Shown: one piece after another, positions 1 through 8,381 of the stretch
Position numbering within the stretch: the first letter of the stretch is position 1
Layout of the letters: every line of letters starts with the position of its first letter
Assembly (NCBI GenBank): GCA_003584005.1
Contig: QXHL01000007.1
Location: 1-64,000 of the forward strand
DNA length: 64,000 nt
Source: Alicyclobacillaceae bacterium I2511
GTDB taxonomy: Bacteria; Bacillota; Bacilli; Alicyclobacillales; Alicyclobacillaceae
Reading direction: 5' to 3'
Position numbers and translations under genes: made by a program
The notes under the pieces: model-generated
The model's database searches: none
Told to the model about the DNA's origin: nothing
What the model saw: the letters and a program-made list of their open reading frames with translations, nothing else

Positions 1-467
1 TGATTCCAGAAGGCGGGTTTCACTCCATGCCAGCGCTAGCAGGCAATGGCTGGATGATTTGCGGGGACGCGGCGCAAATGGTCAATGCGGTGAATGGCGA
101 GGGCACCAACCTGGCCATTTTGTCTGGGCGGTTGGCTGGAGAAACAGCAATTTTAGCGCATGCACGAGGCGATTACAGTTTGGGGATGTTAGAACATTAT
201 AATGAAGGAATCCGCGCCTCCATTATTTACAAGGACCTGAAAAAGTATAGCGGTATTCACGGATTATTAAGTGGACCGGAGCGGCGGGTACTGTTTGGGA
301 AATTGCCTGGGGTGCTCAACGAGGCGGTGTCACAGTATATGTCTGTGGACGGAACTCCGAAACGGGACAAGCAGAAACAGTTAATTAAGCAAGTGCGAGA
401 CGCGGCTGGTGGCAATGTGGAGCTGTTGCGCCTCGGCTTAAAGGGATGGAGGGCGATTAACCGATGA
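1..467 (+). CDS. fixC: FixC-type flavoprotein, electron-transfer-flavoprotein:quinone oxidoreductase (5' truncated)
   Basis: The gene runs in from the left edge; the reading frame is open from base 3, so about 154 C-terminal residues are visible. The GDAAQMVNAVNGEGTNLA stretch is the C-terminal FAD-binding signature of the FixC/ETF-QO family, where GD-AA contacts the flavin. FixABCX complexes pass electrons from electron-transfer flavoprotein to quinone or ferredoxin at the cytoplasmic membrane. The stop overlaps the fixX start in an ATGA, so the two are translationally coupled. fixA and fixB presumably lie upstream, outside the window. Family assignment is firm; physiological role (bifurcation or beta-oxidation-linked transfer) cannot be read from this fragment. 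Confidence 0.9.
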   Translation, partial: IPEGGFHSMPALAGNGWMICGDAAQMVNAVNGEGTNLAILSGRLAGETAILAHARGDYSLGMLEHYNEGIRASIIYKDLKKYSGIHGLLSGPERRVLFGKLPGVLNEAVSQYMSVDGTPKRDKQKQLIKQVRDAAGGNVELLRLGLKGWRAINR

Positions 468-748
468 GTGCGAGCATTGAAGAGCGGCTATATACGATTC
501 GTTATAAGGCGGATGAGAAGTCACACCTTATTGTGAAGGATCAAGATGTGTGCGCGCGGTGTGAACTCAAGGAGTGCAATTACTTTTGCCCGTCCGATGT
601 GTATCTGTGGCATGATGATTTGAAACTGACTTCTGTGGCTTTTGAGAACTGTGTGGAGTGCGGAACTTGCCGATTGGCTTGTCCATACTATAACATCGAG
701 TGGAAATACCCTACGGGTGGGTATGGGGTTTCCTATAAATTGGGCTGA
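464..748 (+). CDS. fixX: FixX ferredoxin-like protein
   Basis: This 94-residue protein carries two cysteine clusters, one beginning VCARCELKEC with a further Cys in NYFCP, and one reading CVECGTCRLACP. The second is a classic 4Fe-4S binding loop; the first is the degenerate cluster typical of FixX. It is the iron-sulfur partner of FixC and relays electrons between flavoprotein and quinone or ferredoxin pools. Length and the C-terminal YNIEWKYP-GGYGV block match the family. The start ATG overlaps the fixC stop (ATGA). It is the last recognisable fix gene here. Confidence 0.93.
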   Translation: MSASIEERLYTIRYKADEKSHLIVKDQDVCARCELKECNYFCPSDVYLWHDDLKLTSVAFENCVECGTCRLACPYYNIEWKYPTGGYGVSYKLG

Positions 749-819
749 ATTGGGCTGACGGGTCTACAGAAAGAGGTGCGTTGCCGGGACTGGAGACTTA
801 CAGAACGGAAGGGAAACAC

Positions 820-1188
820 ATGGGACAGCAGCGCGGTTGGCCTAAGATGGTTGAATTCCCCACACTCTCACACTTTATTCAAGAAATTCGGAAATCCGGA
901 ATTTCTGAGGTCCGTGTGGACGTATTTGAACAGAGCCAGCAGAGCGAACTTTCATTTGTGTATTACGTAACCCTGACGCTGTATGTAACTGCCTCTGAAG
1001 AAGAGGGACGAGTACTGTATCAGTATATGGAAGCCCTCGACACAACAGCGAATACAGAACCTAAGTATTGTGGGGATGACGGGTTACATCGGGGCGCACA
1101 GCGGATGGTTGATGTTCGTGAAGAATTGTCCTTAGCGGGGTTGGAAGTGGGCAGTGGGCGCTATGTTTTACGCTATGCCGATCACTAG
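820..1188 (+). CDS. Hypothetical protein downstream of fixX
   Basis: I do not recognise this protein of about 122 residues. It is acidic and soluble-looking, with no membrane segment or signal peptide, and an aromatic strand-like stretch (FVYYVTLTLYV) in the middle. The ATG at 820 has a GGAAGGGA ribosome site six or so bases upstream; an in-frame TTG at 781 behind AGAGGTG would add 13 residues and cannot be excluded. It starts about 70 bases after fixX on the same strand and may belong to the same transcript. No function is proposed. Confidence 0.6.
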   Translation: MGQQRGWPKMVEFPTLSHFIQEIRKSGISEVRVDVFEQSQQSELSFVYYVTLTLYVTASEEEGRVLYQYMEALDTTANTEPKYCGDDGLHRGAQRMVDVREELSLAGLEVGSGRYVLRYADH

Positions 1189-1225
1189 ATATTTCTTTTT
1201 TAGGGAGTTGTTTAGTAGGACCTGT

Positions 1226-2299
1226 TCAGTCTAGTGGAAGTTCAACCTTAATACGGGTCCCCTTCCCTATTGAAGAAGATATCTCTAATGTGCCTCCAAT
1301 GAGTGTGCAGCGCTCCCGCATGGTGTTCATGCCGTAGTGCTGCCCCTCAAGTGGAGCAGACTCGTCAAACCCCTTGCCATCGTCTATAATGAGCAACTTT
1401 AAGCGGTGCGGAGATTGCTGTCCAATTAAAGAGACCCGTACGTGCTTTGCTTGCGAGTGTTTTACAATGTTTGCCAGTGCTTCCTGAACAATCTTTGCTA
1501 ACTGATTTGTCAAGTGTGGTTTAATATGCTCTGGAATATGGTGAGTTTGGTATTGAATATCCATCTGAGTGCGGGCAGTAAACTCAACGATACATTTTTT
1601 GAGAAACCCATTTAGGTCTTCGTCCACCTGAAAAGTCAAGTCGTAAATGGCCTCTCTCAACGTTCCTAAAGTTTTGTCTAACACCTGACTCAATCGGTTA
1701 AGATCTTTTGAAAGAGGCGAATCGGCCGTCACGGCATCTTCATACATGAGCTTAAGTTGCATATTTGCATAGGCCACGTCTTGTGCCACGGTGTCATGCA
1801 GGTCCCGGGCGAGCCGTTCTCGCTCTCGAAGCGTATAGCGCAGGGCTTCCCTCTCCTGATTTTCTTTTTCCAGTCGTTTTTTATCTGAAATATCTCTTAG
1901 GGACATGAGAAGGTATGGTTCCACACTGTTCCCAGGGATATAGGAATACGTTACCGAAACAGGAATAATGAGGCCATCGTGGTCCACAATATTCATTTCC
2001 ACATTAGTTTTTGAGACATGCTCATTCAAAACGCATAAACCAGAACAATTTTCACTGCGGAGCGACTGCTGATGGGCATCATGGCAGTGAAAGAGTGTGC
2101 CACAATGGGCCCCAAGGACCTGCGAGAGGCCGGTCATTTGTTGTGCGGTGCGATTCATGTACAGGATCCGCCGATGAGAGTCCATTAAGACCATTCCATC
2201 CGCAGAATGGTCAAAAATAGATTGAAATAGTTTGGACGACATCTCAATAGGCGAAGCCACTTGGGTGGACGCGTGGGATTTGACACTGGGGTTCACCAC
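1226..2299 (-). CDS. PAS-domain sensor histidine kinase, NarL/NreB-type (HisKA_3)
   Basis: A 357-residue cytoplasmic kinase. A PAS domain spans about residues 26-137, followed by a short coiled segment, a HisKA_3 dimerisation helix with the phosphoacceptor in RDLHDTVAQD (His168), and an ATPase domain with NIVKHS and DDGKGFD motifs. The PAS core holds a cysteine pattern Cys66-x5-Cys72-x12-Cys85-x3-Cys89 with neighbouring histidines, suggestive of a metal or Fe-S centre; that is inference. Start is GTG at 2299 behind GAGGTG. The NarL-type regulator at 2486 is divergent and is the likely partner. No transmembrane helix is visible, so the signal should be intracellular, for example redox or oxygen. 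Confidence 0.88.
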   Translation of the reverse strand: MVNPSVKSHASTQVASPIEMSSKLFQSIFDHSADGMVLMDSHRRILYMNRTAQQMTGLSQVLGAHCGTLFHCHDAHQQSLRSENCSGLCVLNEHVSKTNVEMNIVDHDGLIIPVSVTYSYIPGNSVEPYLLMSLRDISDKKRLEKENQEREALRYTLRERERLARDLHDTVAQDVAYANMQLKLMYEDAVTADSPLSKDLNRLSQVLDKTLGTLREAIYDLTFQVDEDLNGFLKKCIVEFTARTQMDIQYQTHHIPEHIKPHLTNQLAKIVQEALANIVKHSQAKHVRVSLIGQQSPHRLKLLIIDDGKGFDESAPLEGQHYGMNTMRERCTLIGGTLEISSSIGKGTRIKVELPLD

Positions 2300-2323
2300 A
2301 ACTGTACACCTCGTTTCTACAGA

Positions 2324-2342
2324 ACGACTGTAATTGAGTCGT
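2324..2342. promoter_or_regulatory. Inverted repeat in the divergent kinase/regulator promoter region
   Basis: ACGACT and AGTCGT form a perfect 6-bp inverted repeat separated by 7 bases, 25 bases upstream of the kinase start. The intergenic stretch 2300-2485 also holds a TATAAT at 2435-2440 on the plus strand, 46 bases ahead of the regulator gene, without a clear -35. A dyad here could be an autoregulatory site for the NarL-type regulator; there is no direct proof. Confidence 0.35.
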
Positions 2343-2485
2343 CAATTTTTGTAACGCAACACTTAATATATATGTTATAGTTCAATGGTACTATTTATAA
2401 AGGCAAGAAATGGGGATGTCAAAAGTACTTCCTGTATAATATTTTAATCATATCACACACTGGCCGCCAGAGGGGTGTAGTCCGA

Positions 2486-3178
2486 ATGAAGGAAAATCAG
2501 CCTATGGAGCGGAAAGTTCGCGTTTTTGTCGTAGATGATCATGAACTTTTTCGTCAAGGCGTATCCATGATCTTGAATCGAGATCCGAATATTGAAGTTG
2601 TGGGGGAGGCTGAAAACGGGAAAATCGCTCTGGAACTGTGTCAACAGATACAACCGGATGTTATCCTCATGGACATCAATATGCCCGTAATGAATGGGTT
2701 GGAAGCCACACGGCAAATTAAAAGTCAGTACCAGAATATCCGGATTTTGATTTTGACAGTTTCAGATACGGAGGAAGCCTTGTTTGAAGCTGTAAAAGCG
2801 GGTGCATCGGGGTATGTTTTGAAAAATGCTAGTCCTTCAGTGGTCATTGAAAGTGTCAAGCGTGTCAGTACTGGAGAACCCGTGATTCCTGGAAACTTGG
2901 CCATGCAAATCATTAGCGAATTTTCCGAACCCATGGAACGTCCTGCACGTAGGGGATTGGATCAGTTGACAGATAGAGAGTTAGAGGTATTGAGGCAACT
3001 GAGTACGGGTGCAACTAACAAGGACATTGCAAATACTCTGTATATTAGTGAAAATACAGTTCGCAATCACGTAAGAAATATTTTGGAAAAACTTCACTTA
3101 AGTAATCGTGTGCAGGCTGCAGCCTATGCTATGCGAGAAGGATATACGCTGGAAGATGGGTCGGATTCACACCGTTAA
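2486..3178 (+). CDS. NarL/FixJ-family response regulator
   Basis: The 230-residue protein has an N-terminal receiver domain (residues about 10-128) with the acidic pair VVDDHE, the phosphoacceptor in LMDINMP (Asp63) and the conserved Lys in GYVLKNASP. A LuxR-type helix-turn-helix follows at about 155-220 (LTDRELEVLRQL, NKDIANTLYISENTVRNHV). It should activate or repress genes when phosphorylated by the divergent kinase at 1226-2299. Two starts are possible: ATG 2486 behind AGAGGGG, or ATG 2504 behind AAGGA; both are similarly spaced. Target genes are not evident in the window. Confidence 0.9.
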   Translation: MKENQPMERKVRVFVVDDHELFRQGVSMILNRDPNIEVVGEAENGKIALELCQQIQPDVILMDINMPVMNGLEATRQIKSQYQNIRILILTVSDTEEALFEAVKAGASGYVLKNASPSVVIESVKRVSTGEPVIPGNLAMQIISEFSEPMERPARRGLDQLTDRELEVLRQLSTGATNKDIANTLYISENTVRNHVRNILEKLHLSNRVQAAAYAMREGYTLEDGSDSHR

Positions 3179-3298
3179 GGCTATATTACTGCAAACACAT
3201 TGGGGACACTCGTTTGGAGACCAGAATTGTTGAGCCACTGGACTATCTCATAAAGTGTTATGTAACAACAGGAACTGGGTCAGCCGAAAACCCACGCT

Positions 3299-3919
3299 TC
3301 ACCCTGATCTTCGAGGGTGTGTCGTGCGGTCTTCGTCGTGGATCTCTGTTCCTTTTTTTTCAATTTCAGTGAACAGACGCTCTAAACGAGACAACTCAGA
3401 TGTGGCCCGTTCCAGTTCTTGATAGTTAGTATCGTCGTGTAACGGGAATAGTAAAAAGCGAATGGCCGCTAAGGACGTTCTTACCTCATTAGCAACAGCC
3501 CAGGGCACCATTTGATTTTCGTGTGAACGCAAAATAGTTTGCTCGCTCTGTTGCAAAGCTTCTGCTTTATGTCGATGGCCCAGTAGTGAAACCAAAACAT
3601 ATCCTAAGAAATGAACCATTCCCACCGTAACGGTGATCTTCAAAGGGTATGGAGAAAGCAGAAATAGAATTCCTGACCACAGGATACCCGCGGTTAAGCT
3701 CAAAGTTACACCAAAAAAGTAACTGAATGCGCCAATCACAAGGATGCTTACGACAAACCAACTTTGATTTAGAGCAAAAGCCCACACACATAGTATAAGC
3801 GTAGCCAATGTCATAAAAAGACTGCTATGGATTTTCACTGACTGCAAGAACTTTTGATCCAAGCGACAGACTGCTTTATTGAGCCTGTCGCGCACGGATT
3901 GTAGGGTCAAGAAGATCAC
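3299..3919 (-). CDS. Four-helix membrane protein with degenerate histidine-kinase dimerisation helix
   Basis: A 206-residue protein with four predicted membrane helices at about residues 32-50, 53-70, 72-89 and 94-113, then a cytoplasmic coiled region. Residues 140-157 (AVANEVRTSLAAIRFLL) match the HisKA pattern around the phosphoacceptor, HELRTPLTAI, except that the His is Asn144. No ATPase domain follows; the protein ends about 60 residues later with a charged tail. It reads as a kinase remnant or a regulatory pseudo-kinase fragment. Start is uncertain: GTG 3919 has only a weak ribosome site. It lies between two signalling systems but is not clearly in either operon. Confidence 0.55.
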   Translation of the reverse strand: MIFLTLQSVRDRLNKAVCRLDQKFLQSVKIHSSLFMTLATLILCVWAFALNQSWFVVSILVIGAFSYFFGVTLSLTAGILWSGILFLLSPYPLKITVTVGMVHFLGYVLVSLLGHRHKAEALQQSEQTILRSHENQMVPWAVANEVRTSLAAIRFLLFPLHDDTNYQELERATSELSRLERLFTEIEKKGTEIHDEDRTTHPRRSG

Positions 3920-4035
3920 CTGTCTTAAGGCTAAATTTCAGACCTGAAATTGGACGAATGATATTACTTTTAGTGTAGACGGGGCAGGGAAAAATCAACA
4001 GACGCAAAACCACTATTCTGTCAGGTAAAATGAAA

Positions 4036-4062
4036 TAGTCCTTTTGAACTAGTAAAGGACTA
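4036..4062 (-). terminator. Likely terminator after the universal stress protein gene
   Basis: TAGTCCTTT and AAAGGACTA form a perfect 9-bp stem with a 9-base loop, and on the minus strand the stem is followed by a U-rich TTTCATTTT. It sits about 100 bases beyond the usp stop codon. Confidence 0.55.
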
Positions 4063-4159
4063 GACATAAGGGCGTTTCCTGTACTGTAAGCAAGTCTTGG
4101 AACAAGAAACACCACCAGCTATTTTCATTGCACAGTTTGCGAAATAGATTGAGCAAGTT

Positions 4160-4615
4160 TCAAGAACTGGATTTCGCTTTTGTTGCGGATCCACGTGCCA
4201 CCAAAACAGATACCGGGGAGCGGTGAAGGACCCCCTGGCTGACACTGCCGAGGATCATGCGATCAAAGGCACCCCGTCCATGGCTACCCATAATAATTAA
4301 GTCTACTTTATTGTCTTGCGCATAGTCACAAATGGCCTGCACAGGCAAGCCAGTGAGGTGTATGAACTCAACTCGATTGGACCAGTTGGAAAACCAAGTG
4401 GCCTCGACCTTCGTTTGAATTTCCCGCGATAGTTTTGCCTCATACTCATCCACTACATCAGGCACAAAATCATAAGCGTAGAGGGATTTTGAAGTGACAT
4501 ACAGTACCGTTACTTTAATATCGGGCATTAATTCTAAATAACTTTGCACAGTTTCTACCGCGGCGTCTGCAGATGGAGAACCGTCCGTAGGAAATAGTAC
4601 CTTTTGCAACTTCAT
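4160..4615 (-). CDS. Universal stress protein, UspA family
   Basis: A 151-residue UspA-fold protein. The N-terminal KVLFPTDGSPSA strand-loop and the C-terminal IMGSHGRGAFDRMILGSVS carry the G-x2-G-x9-G-S ATP-binding signature, so nucleotide binding is expected. Members help survival under starvation and other stresses through poorly defined nucleotide-dependent signalling. The start is ATG 4615, eight bases after GGGGAG; a longer reading to 4645 lacks a ribosome site. It stands alone and is followed by a hairpin terminator at 4036-4062. Confidence 0.9.
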   Translation of the reverse strand: MKLQKVLFPTDGSPSADAAVETVQSYLELMPDIKVTVLYVTSKSLYAYDFVPDVVDEYEAKLSREIQTKVEATWFSNWSNRVEFIHLTGLPVQAICDYAQDNKVDLIIMGSHGRGAFDRMILGSVSQGVLHRSPVSVLVARGSATKAKSSS

Positions 4616-4687
4616 GTCTTTCACTCCCCTCATATTTTGCACCACAACCTAGGGCAATCATTTTAACACAGGGGACGAATGAAATGG

Positions 4688-4900
4688 CTATACATACAGA
4701 CGATTCAAGAACAACTCAAAACTGTTGGCAAAATTCTCTCTCTCAATAAATTCTAGAAAATTATCGATTGTCCAACCAGGTGCAAGTGGACCCGAAAAAT
4801 CCAGTCTGTTTGGACTGGTCCAATAGTAGGTATGGGAACTATCCTGGGACAGAAGGTATTTAGGGGCTACACAAACATTCATCACAATGCTCGGGTACAA
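4688..4900 (-). CDS. Possible small protein of unknown function
   Basis: The reading frame encodes up to 70 residues with a protein-like composition (SGPLAPGWTIDNFLEF, ENFANSFELFL). It opens directly after a TAA with TTG at 4900, or with ATG at 4882, and neither has a convincing ribosome site. It is upstream of and parallel to the usp gene. It may be a real small gene or the decayed end of one. Apart from it I see nothing in the gap 4616-4973. Confidence 0.28.
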   Translation of the reverse strand: MYPSIVMNVCVAPKYLLSQDSSHTYYWTSPNRLDFSGPLAPGWTIDNFLEFIERENFANSFELFLNRLYV

Positions 4901-4973
4901 TTAAACAATGAGTTAAATCAATGATGAAATGGATTTAAATCAGTACCTCACTGAGAAAGGCAGATGATTCCGT

Positions 4974-5657
4974 GTGACTACAGTTCTGGTGGCAGATGAT
5001 GAGTCACCGATGCGCCGGTTACTTCGAATTTATTTAGAAAATGCAGGACTTCGCGTGGAGGAAGCGGACAGTGGGGATGCTGTGCTTACACGTCTACGTC
5101 GTCCTGGGGTAGATCTGTTGATACTAGATTTGATGATGCCTCGCACAGATGGCTGGCAAACTTGTGCAGAAGCACGCATGCTTATTCCGGATTTACCCAT
5201 TTTGATATTGTCCGCGCGCTCAGATGTGGTGGATCGCGTGACAGGTTTAAATATAGGAGCCGATGATTACCTAACCAAACCTTTTGACGGGAGGGAGTTA
5301 GTGGCTCGGGCACAGGCACTTTTGCGGCGGGCTAAACCAGAGGAAGGTGCAGCGGCATTTCCTGGGTTGGGGCTGGTGGTGGATGGGATGGGCCATAAGG
5401 TTACAGTTAAGGGTCAAATTGTGAGCCTAACCCCGAAGGAATTTGACCTGTTGGACCTTTTGACTCGCCACGTGGGGCGTTCTTTCACAAGAGAGGAACT
5501 GTTAGACCGGGTTTGGGGAATGGATTTTGAGGGTGGGACTCGAACGGTGGACAGTCACGTCAAAAACATTCGAGAAAAGCTACGCGCAGCGGGTGCTGGT
5601 GGTGAACTGATTGTTACGGTCTGGGGTGTAGGGTATCGGTTTGAGGAGCAATCATGA
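4974..5657 (+). CDS. OmpR/PhoB-family response regulator
   Basis: A 227-residue regulator with a receiver domain (acidic VADDE, phosphoacceptor Asp52 in ILDLMMP, Ser80 in the switch position, Lys102 in LTKPF) and a winged-helix DNA-binding domain at about 128-224 (SLTPKEFDLLDLL, RTVDSHVKNIREKL, VWGVGYRF). It starts at GTG 4974. Its stop overlaps the kinase start in ATGA, so the pair is co-translated. A copper or envelope-stress role would fit the third gene of the operon, but that is only inference. Confidence 0.93.
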   Translation: MTTVLVADDESPMRRLLRIYLENAGLRVEEADSGDAVLTRLRRPGVDLLILDLMMPRTDGWQTCAEARMLIPDLPILILSARSDVVDRVTGLNIGADDYLTKPFDGRELVARAQALLRRAKPEEGAAAFPGLGLVVDGMGHKVTVKGQIVSLTPKEFDLLDLLTRHVGRSFTREELLDRVWGMDFEGGTRTVDSHVKNIREKLRAAGAGGELIVTVWGVGYRFEEQS

Positions 5658-6757
5658 TTCGCAAAAGTCTGGTTGTGAAAACCACCTTGGCCATTGTTGG
5701 GCTAGTGCTTGTAGTGGTGGTTGCCATGAGTTTGTCTCTGGAGCCTTTGTTTCACAGTTCCCTATGGACTTCACGTAAAGGTTCCCGGGAGACCGCTCAA
5801 GTGGCAGCCTTGTTGACTGAAGCACAATGGTTACTCGTTGTTGCTGCTGCCGGGGCAGTGTTGCTGGCGGTTGGACTTGCAGTACTCCTGTCCTATCAAT
5901 CGGTGCGCCCCCTATACCATATGATGGGGGTAACTCGTCGTTTGACCAAGAAGGACTATTTGGCCCGAGTGCGGGTGGACCGTGAAGACGAACTGGGGCA
6001 GTTGGGGGATTCTATCAATCAATTGGCTGAAACACTGCAGTATTTGGAGGACTCTAGGAGTAAATTTTTGGCAGATATTGCTCATGAACTGAGAACACCA
6101 CTTAGCTATCTGCACGGCTATAGTCAAGTTCTTATTGAGGGCATGGTGCAAGATTCTGCTGAACGAGCGGACTACTTACAAATTATATTTGACGAATCGG
6201 AGCGATTGACAACATTGATTCACAACCTGTTTGAACTGGCACAGGCGGATGAAGGAAATTTGGTAATTCACCCGAAAAAAATAGACTTGTCCCAGTTATT
6301 GAAACAGGCGGTAGCTCGAATGGGTCCTTCTGCACAAAGCAAACAGGTTACTCTGAATTTTCAGGGCCCGGTTGTGTGCATGGTTTGGCTGGATGAAATG
6401 CGTATCTACCAAGTGGTTTTTAATTTGCTTGACAATGCCATTCGCTACACTAAAAGCAAAGGGTGCGTAGATGTGCGGTTGACAGATGAGGGTGAACAGG
6501 CCTGTCTACAGATTGCGGATACAGGCATTGGTATCTCCGCGGAAGACTTGCCTCATGTGTGGGATCGACTTTTTCGCACAGACCCGGCACGCAGTCGCGT
6601 ACAGGGGGGGAATGGGCTTGGCCTAACGATTGTGAAAAAAATTGTGGAACTGCATGGCGGTCAGGTGTGGATGACTAGTGTACAAGAGCAGGGCACAGTT
6701 GTGGAAATAAAGTTGCCCAGTGCAGGACCTCAACAGGGTAAGGAGGGTGTCAAATGA
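5654..6757 (+). CDS. Membrane sensor histidine kinase with HAMP domain
   Basis: This 367-residue kinase has two membrane helices (about 9-27 and 57-80) enclosing an unusually short extracytoplasmic loop of some 30 residues. A HAMP linker (81-133), a HisKA domain with phosphoacceptor His144 in DIAHELRTPLSYL, and an ATPase domain with NLLDNAIRYT, DTGIGIS and GLGLTIVKK follow. The short sensing loop suggests detection in or near the membrane rather than a periplasmic-type ligand domain. It is the partner of the regulator at 4974 and overlaps both neighbours by ATGA junctions. Confidence 0.93.
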   Translation: MIRKSLVVKTTLAIVGLVLVVVVAMSLSLEPLFHSSLWTSRKGSRETAQVAALLTEAQWLLVVAAAGAVLLAVGLAVLLSYQSVRPLYHMMGVTRRLTKKDYLARVRVDREDELGQLGDSINQLAETLQYLEDSRSKFLADIAHELRTPLSYLHGYSQVLIEGMVQDSAERADYLQIIFDESERLTTLIHNLFELAQADEGNLVIHPKKIDLSQLLKQAVARMGPSAQSKQVTLNFQGPVVCMVWLDEMRIYQVVFNLLDNAIRYTKSKGCVDVRLTDEGEQACLQIADTGIGISAEDLPHVWDRLFRTDPARSRVQGGNGLGLTIVKKIVELHGGQVWMTSVQEQGTVVEIKLPSAGPQQGKEGVK

Positions 6758-7110
6758 ATCGCTTTATCTGGGTCATTGTAGCAGGCTTTGTGATTTTGGG
6801 ACTTGGCATGTTGTCGATGGCCGGATTAGGTCTGGGGGACATGCCGATGATGGGTGGGAGGATGGGGATGCGAATGGTTATGGGGTTCGCATTTCTACTT
6901 CTGGTTGGGGCGCTGTTCGGCATTCTTGCCGCAGTGGTTCTTTGGTTATTACGGGGGCATCGAACGAAGTGTCCCATCTGTACTCGCCCCGTGCAGGTAG
7001 GCTGGTCTTATTGTCCATACTGTGGCACTGAATTACGGGTTTCCCCTGGACTTACCTCGAGCTTTGATAAGGATACCAAAACGGGGTGGTGGGGCAATCG
7101 ATTGAGGTAA
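6754..7110 (+). CDS. Small membrane protein with Met-rich loop and zinc ribbon
   Basis: 118 residues with two membrane helices (about 4-26 and 43-67). Between them lies a methionine-rich loop, with Met30, 32, 33, 37, 39, 41 and 43. A cytoplasmic zinc ribbon follows, with Cys73-x2-Cys76 and Cys87-x2-Cys90 (KCPICTRP, SYCPYCGTEL). The start ATG overlaps the kinase stop, so it is the third member of the two-component operon. Met clusters of this kind bind Cu(I) or Ag(I) in known copper proteins; here that is a suggestion from composition only. It could be an accessory sensor or the output of the system. Confidence 0.75.
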   Translation: MNRFIWVIVAGFVILGLGMLSMAGLGLGDMPMMGGRMGMRMVMGFAFLLLVGALFGILAAVVLWLLRGHRTKCPICTRPVQVGWSYCPYCGTELRVSPGLTSSFDKDTKTGWWGNRLR

Positions 7111-7208
7111 GCGATAAAATCCAGAAATCGCTGAATTAATTGAAAGACTGACTACCTATTAGTTTCAGAACTTTAAATAGACCATTTGAACTATTTTTGG
7201 GGGTCCAT

Positions 7209-7271
7209 ATGAGTAGTACGGATCACTCAGATGGGCCTGCCATGAAAGGCTTCATGGATTTACAATCTTAA
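7209..7271 (+). other. Leader region of the oxidoreductase operon: 20-codon ORF and hairpin
   Basis: A 20-codon frame (ATG 7209 to TAA) follows GGGGG with six-base spacing, and inside it CCATGAA (7240-7246) and TTCATGG (7251-7257) form a perfect 7-bp stem with a 4-base loop. This could be a leader peptide and hairpin controlling the oxidoreductase genes that start at 7341, or chance. No known riboswitch is recognised in 7111-7340. Confidence 0.25.
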
Positions 7272-7340
7272 TAGGTACAGTATCTCTCGATCAATTGATA
7301 CAGATTTTGTAACAGCGTTTCTGTACCTCCGAGGAGGGGA

Positions 7341-8360
7341 ATGACAGTGTCATCGGAATTGAAAACAGTGGCTGTGAGACATCAAAACAACGCTGAAATT
7401 CGGCTTGAGTCAATTGGTGGTCTGGGTGCCAATTTGGCAGGAAAAATGTTGGCAGAGGCCGGTGTACTCCGGATGGGCTTGAATGGTTGGAATGCTGCCT
7501 CCTATGGTTCAGAGAAAAAGGGCACACCAGTAAAGTCTTATGTGCGTTTGACACCGCCGGATGTACAGATTCGCGGGGCGAATCCGATTGAGGAACCAGA
7601 CGTAGTAGGGGTTTTCCATGAGGCCTTATTTAAGACACAAAATTGTATTGCTGGCTTAAAAACAGATGGAATACTTGTGGTCAATACTACCAAAACACCT
7701 GAGCAAATTCGCAAAGAAAGTGGGTTACACACGGGTACGGTGGTATGTGTGGATGCAATGGGAATTTCCGTCGAGGAAAAGACGCGTGTGAACACCGCCA
7801 TGTTGGGGGCACTGTGTCGGGTTGTGCCAATTCTAGATCCGGACAAGGTGCGGGATGTTATCCGGGACACCTTTCAGGGAAAGTATCCAGGTTTAACAGA
7901 GGCGAACATTCGCACCTTTGATAGGGGCTATGCCGAAGTGACGGTGCAGGAATTTCCACCTGAAGCAGGGGAAATACCGCAGCCGTTTGTGCGTCCGGTT
8001 TCTGATTTCGGATATCAGACACAGAACCCAGGGGGCATTATTAATACAGCTGGGAATTCTGTTCTTAAAGATATGAGCGCCTCCCGGCAGGGATTTTTGC
8101 CAGACCTCAACCTGGCAGAGTGCATTCATTGTGGCAATTGTGACCAAGTGTGTCCGGACATGTGTTTTGTGTGGGAGCCCAAAGAGAATGAAAAAGGGCG
8201 CACCTTTATGTTTCTACAGGGAATCGACTATCAATATTGTAAGGGTTGCCTTAAGTGTGTAGATGTTTGCCCGACGTCTGCGTTAACACAGTTGCGAGAG
8301 GAAGACCTGTACGCAGAAGAACATTCGGTAAAGCACGATTTCCCAATTATTGTGGGCTGA
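7341..8360 (+). CDS. 2-oxoacid:ferredoxin oxidoreductase, fused gamma-delta subunit
   Basis: 339 residues. The N-terminal part (to about 185) is the gamma domain: RLESIGGLGANLAGKMLAEAG and the YGSEKKGTPVKSYVR block are typical of pyruvate and 2-ketoisovalerate oxidoreductases. The C-terminal part is a delta domain with two 4Fe-4S motifs, CIHCGNCDQVCP near residue 260 and CKGCLKCVDVCP near 300. Together with the next gene it forms a complete enzyme that oxidatively decarboxylates a 2-oxoacid to acyl-CoA and reduces ferredoxin. The start follows AGGAGGGG directly. Substrate (pyruvate or branched-chain) cannot be fixed from sequence alone. Confidence 0.9.
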   Translation: MTVSSELKTVAVRHQNNAEIRLESIGGLGANLAGKMLAEAGVLRMGLNGWNAASYGSEKKGTPVKSYVRLTPPDVQIRGANPIEEPDVVGVFHEALFKTQNCIAGLKTDGILVVNTTKTPEQIRKESGLHTGTVVCVDAMGISVEEKTRVNTAMLGALCRVVPILDPDKVRDVIRDTFQGKYPGLTEANIRTFDRGYAEVTVQEFPPEAGEIPQPFVRPVSDFGYQTQNPGGIINTAGNSVLKDMSASRQGFLPDLNLAECIHCGNCDQVCPDMCFVWEPKENEKGRTFMFLQGIDYQYCKGCLKCVDVCPTSALTQLREEDLYAEEHSVKHDFPIIVG

Positions 8361-8381
8361 CATTTAACGGAGGTGAACGAG

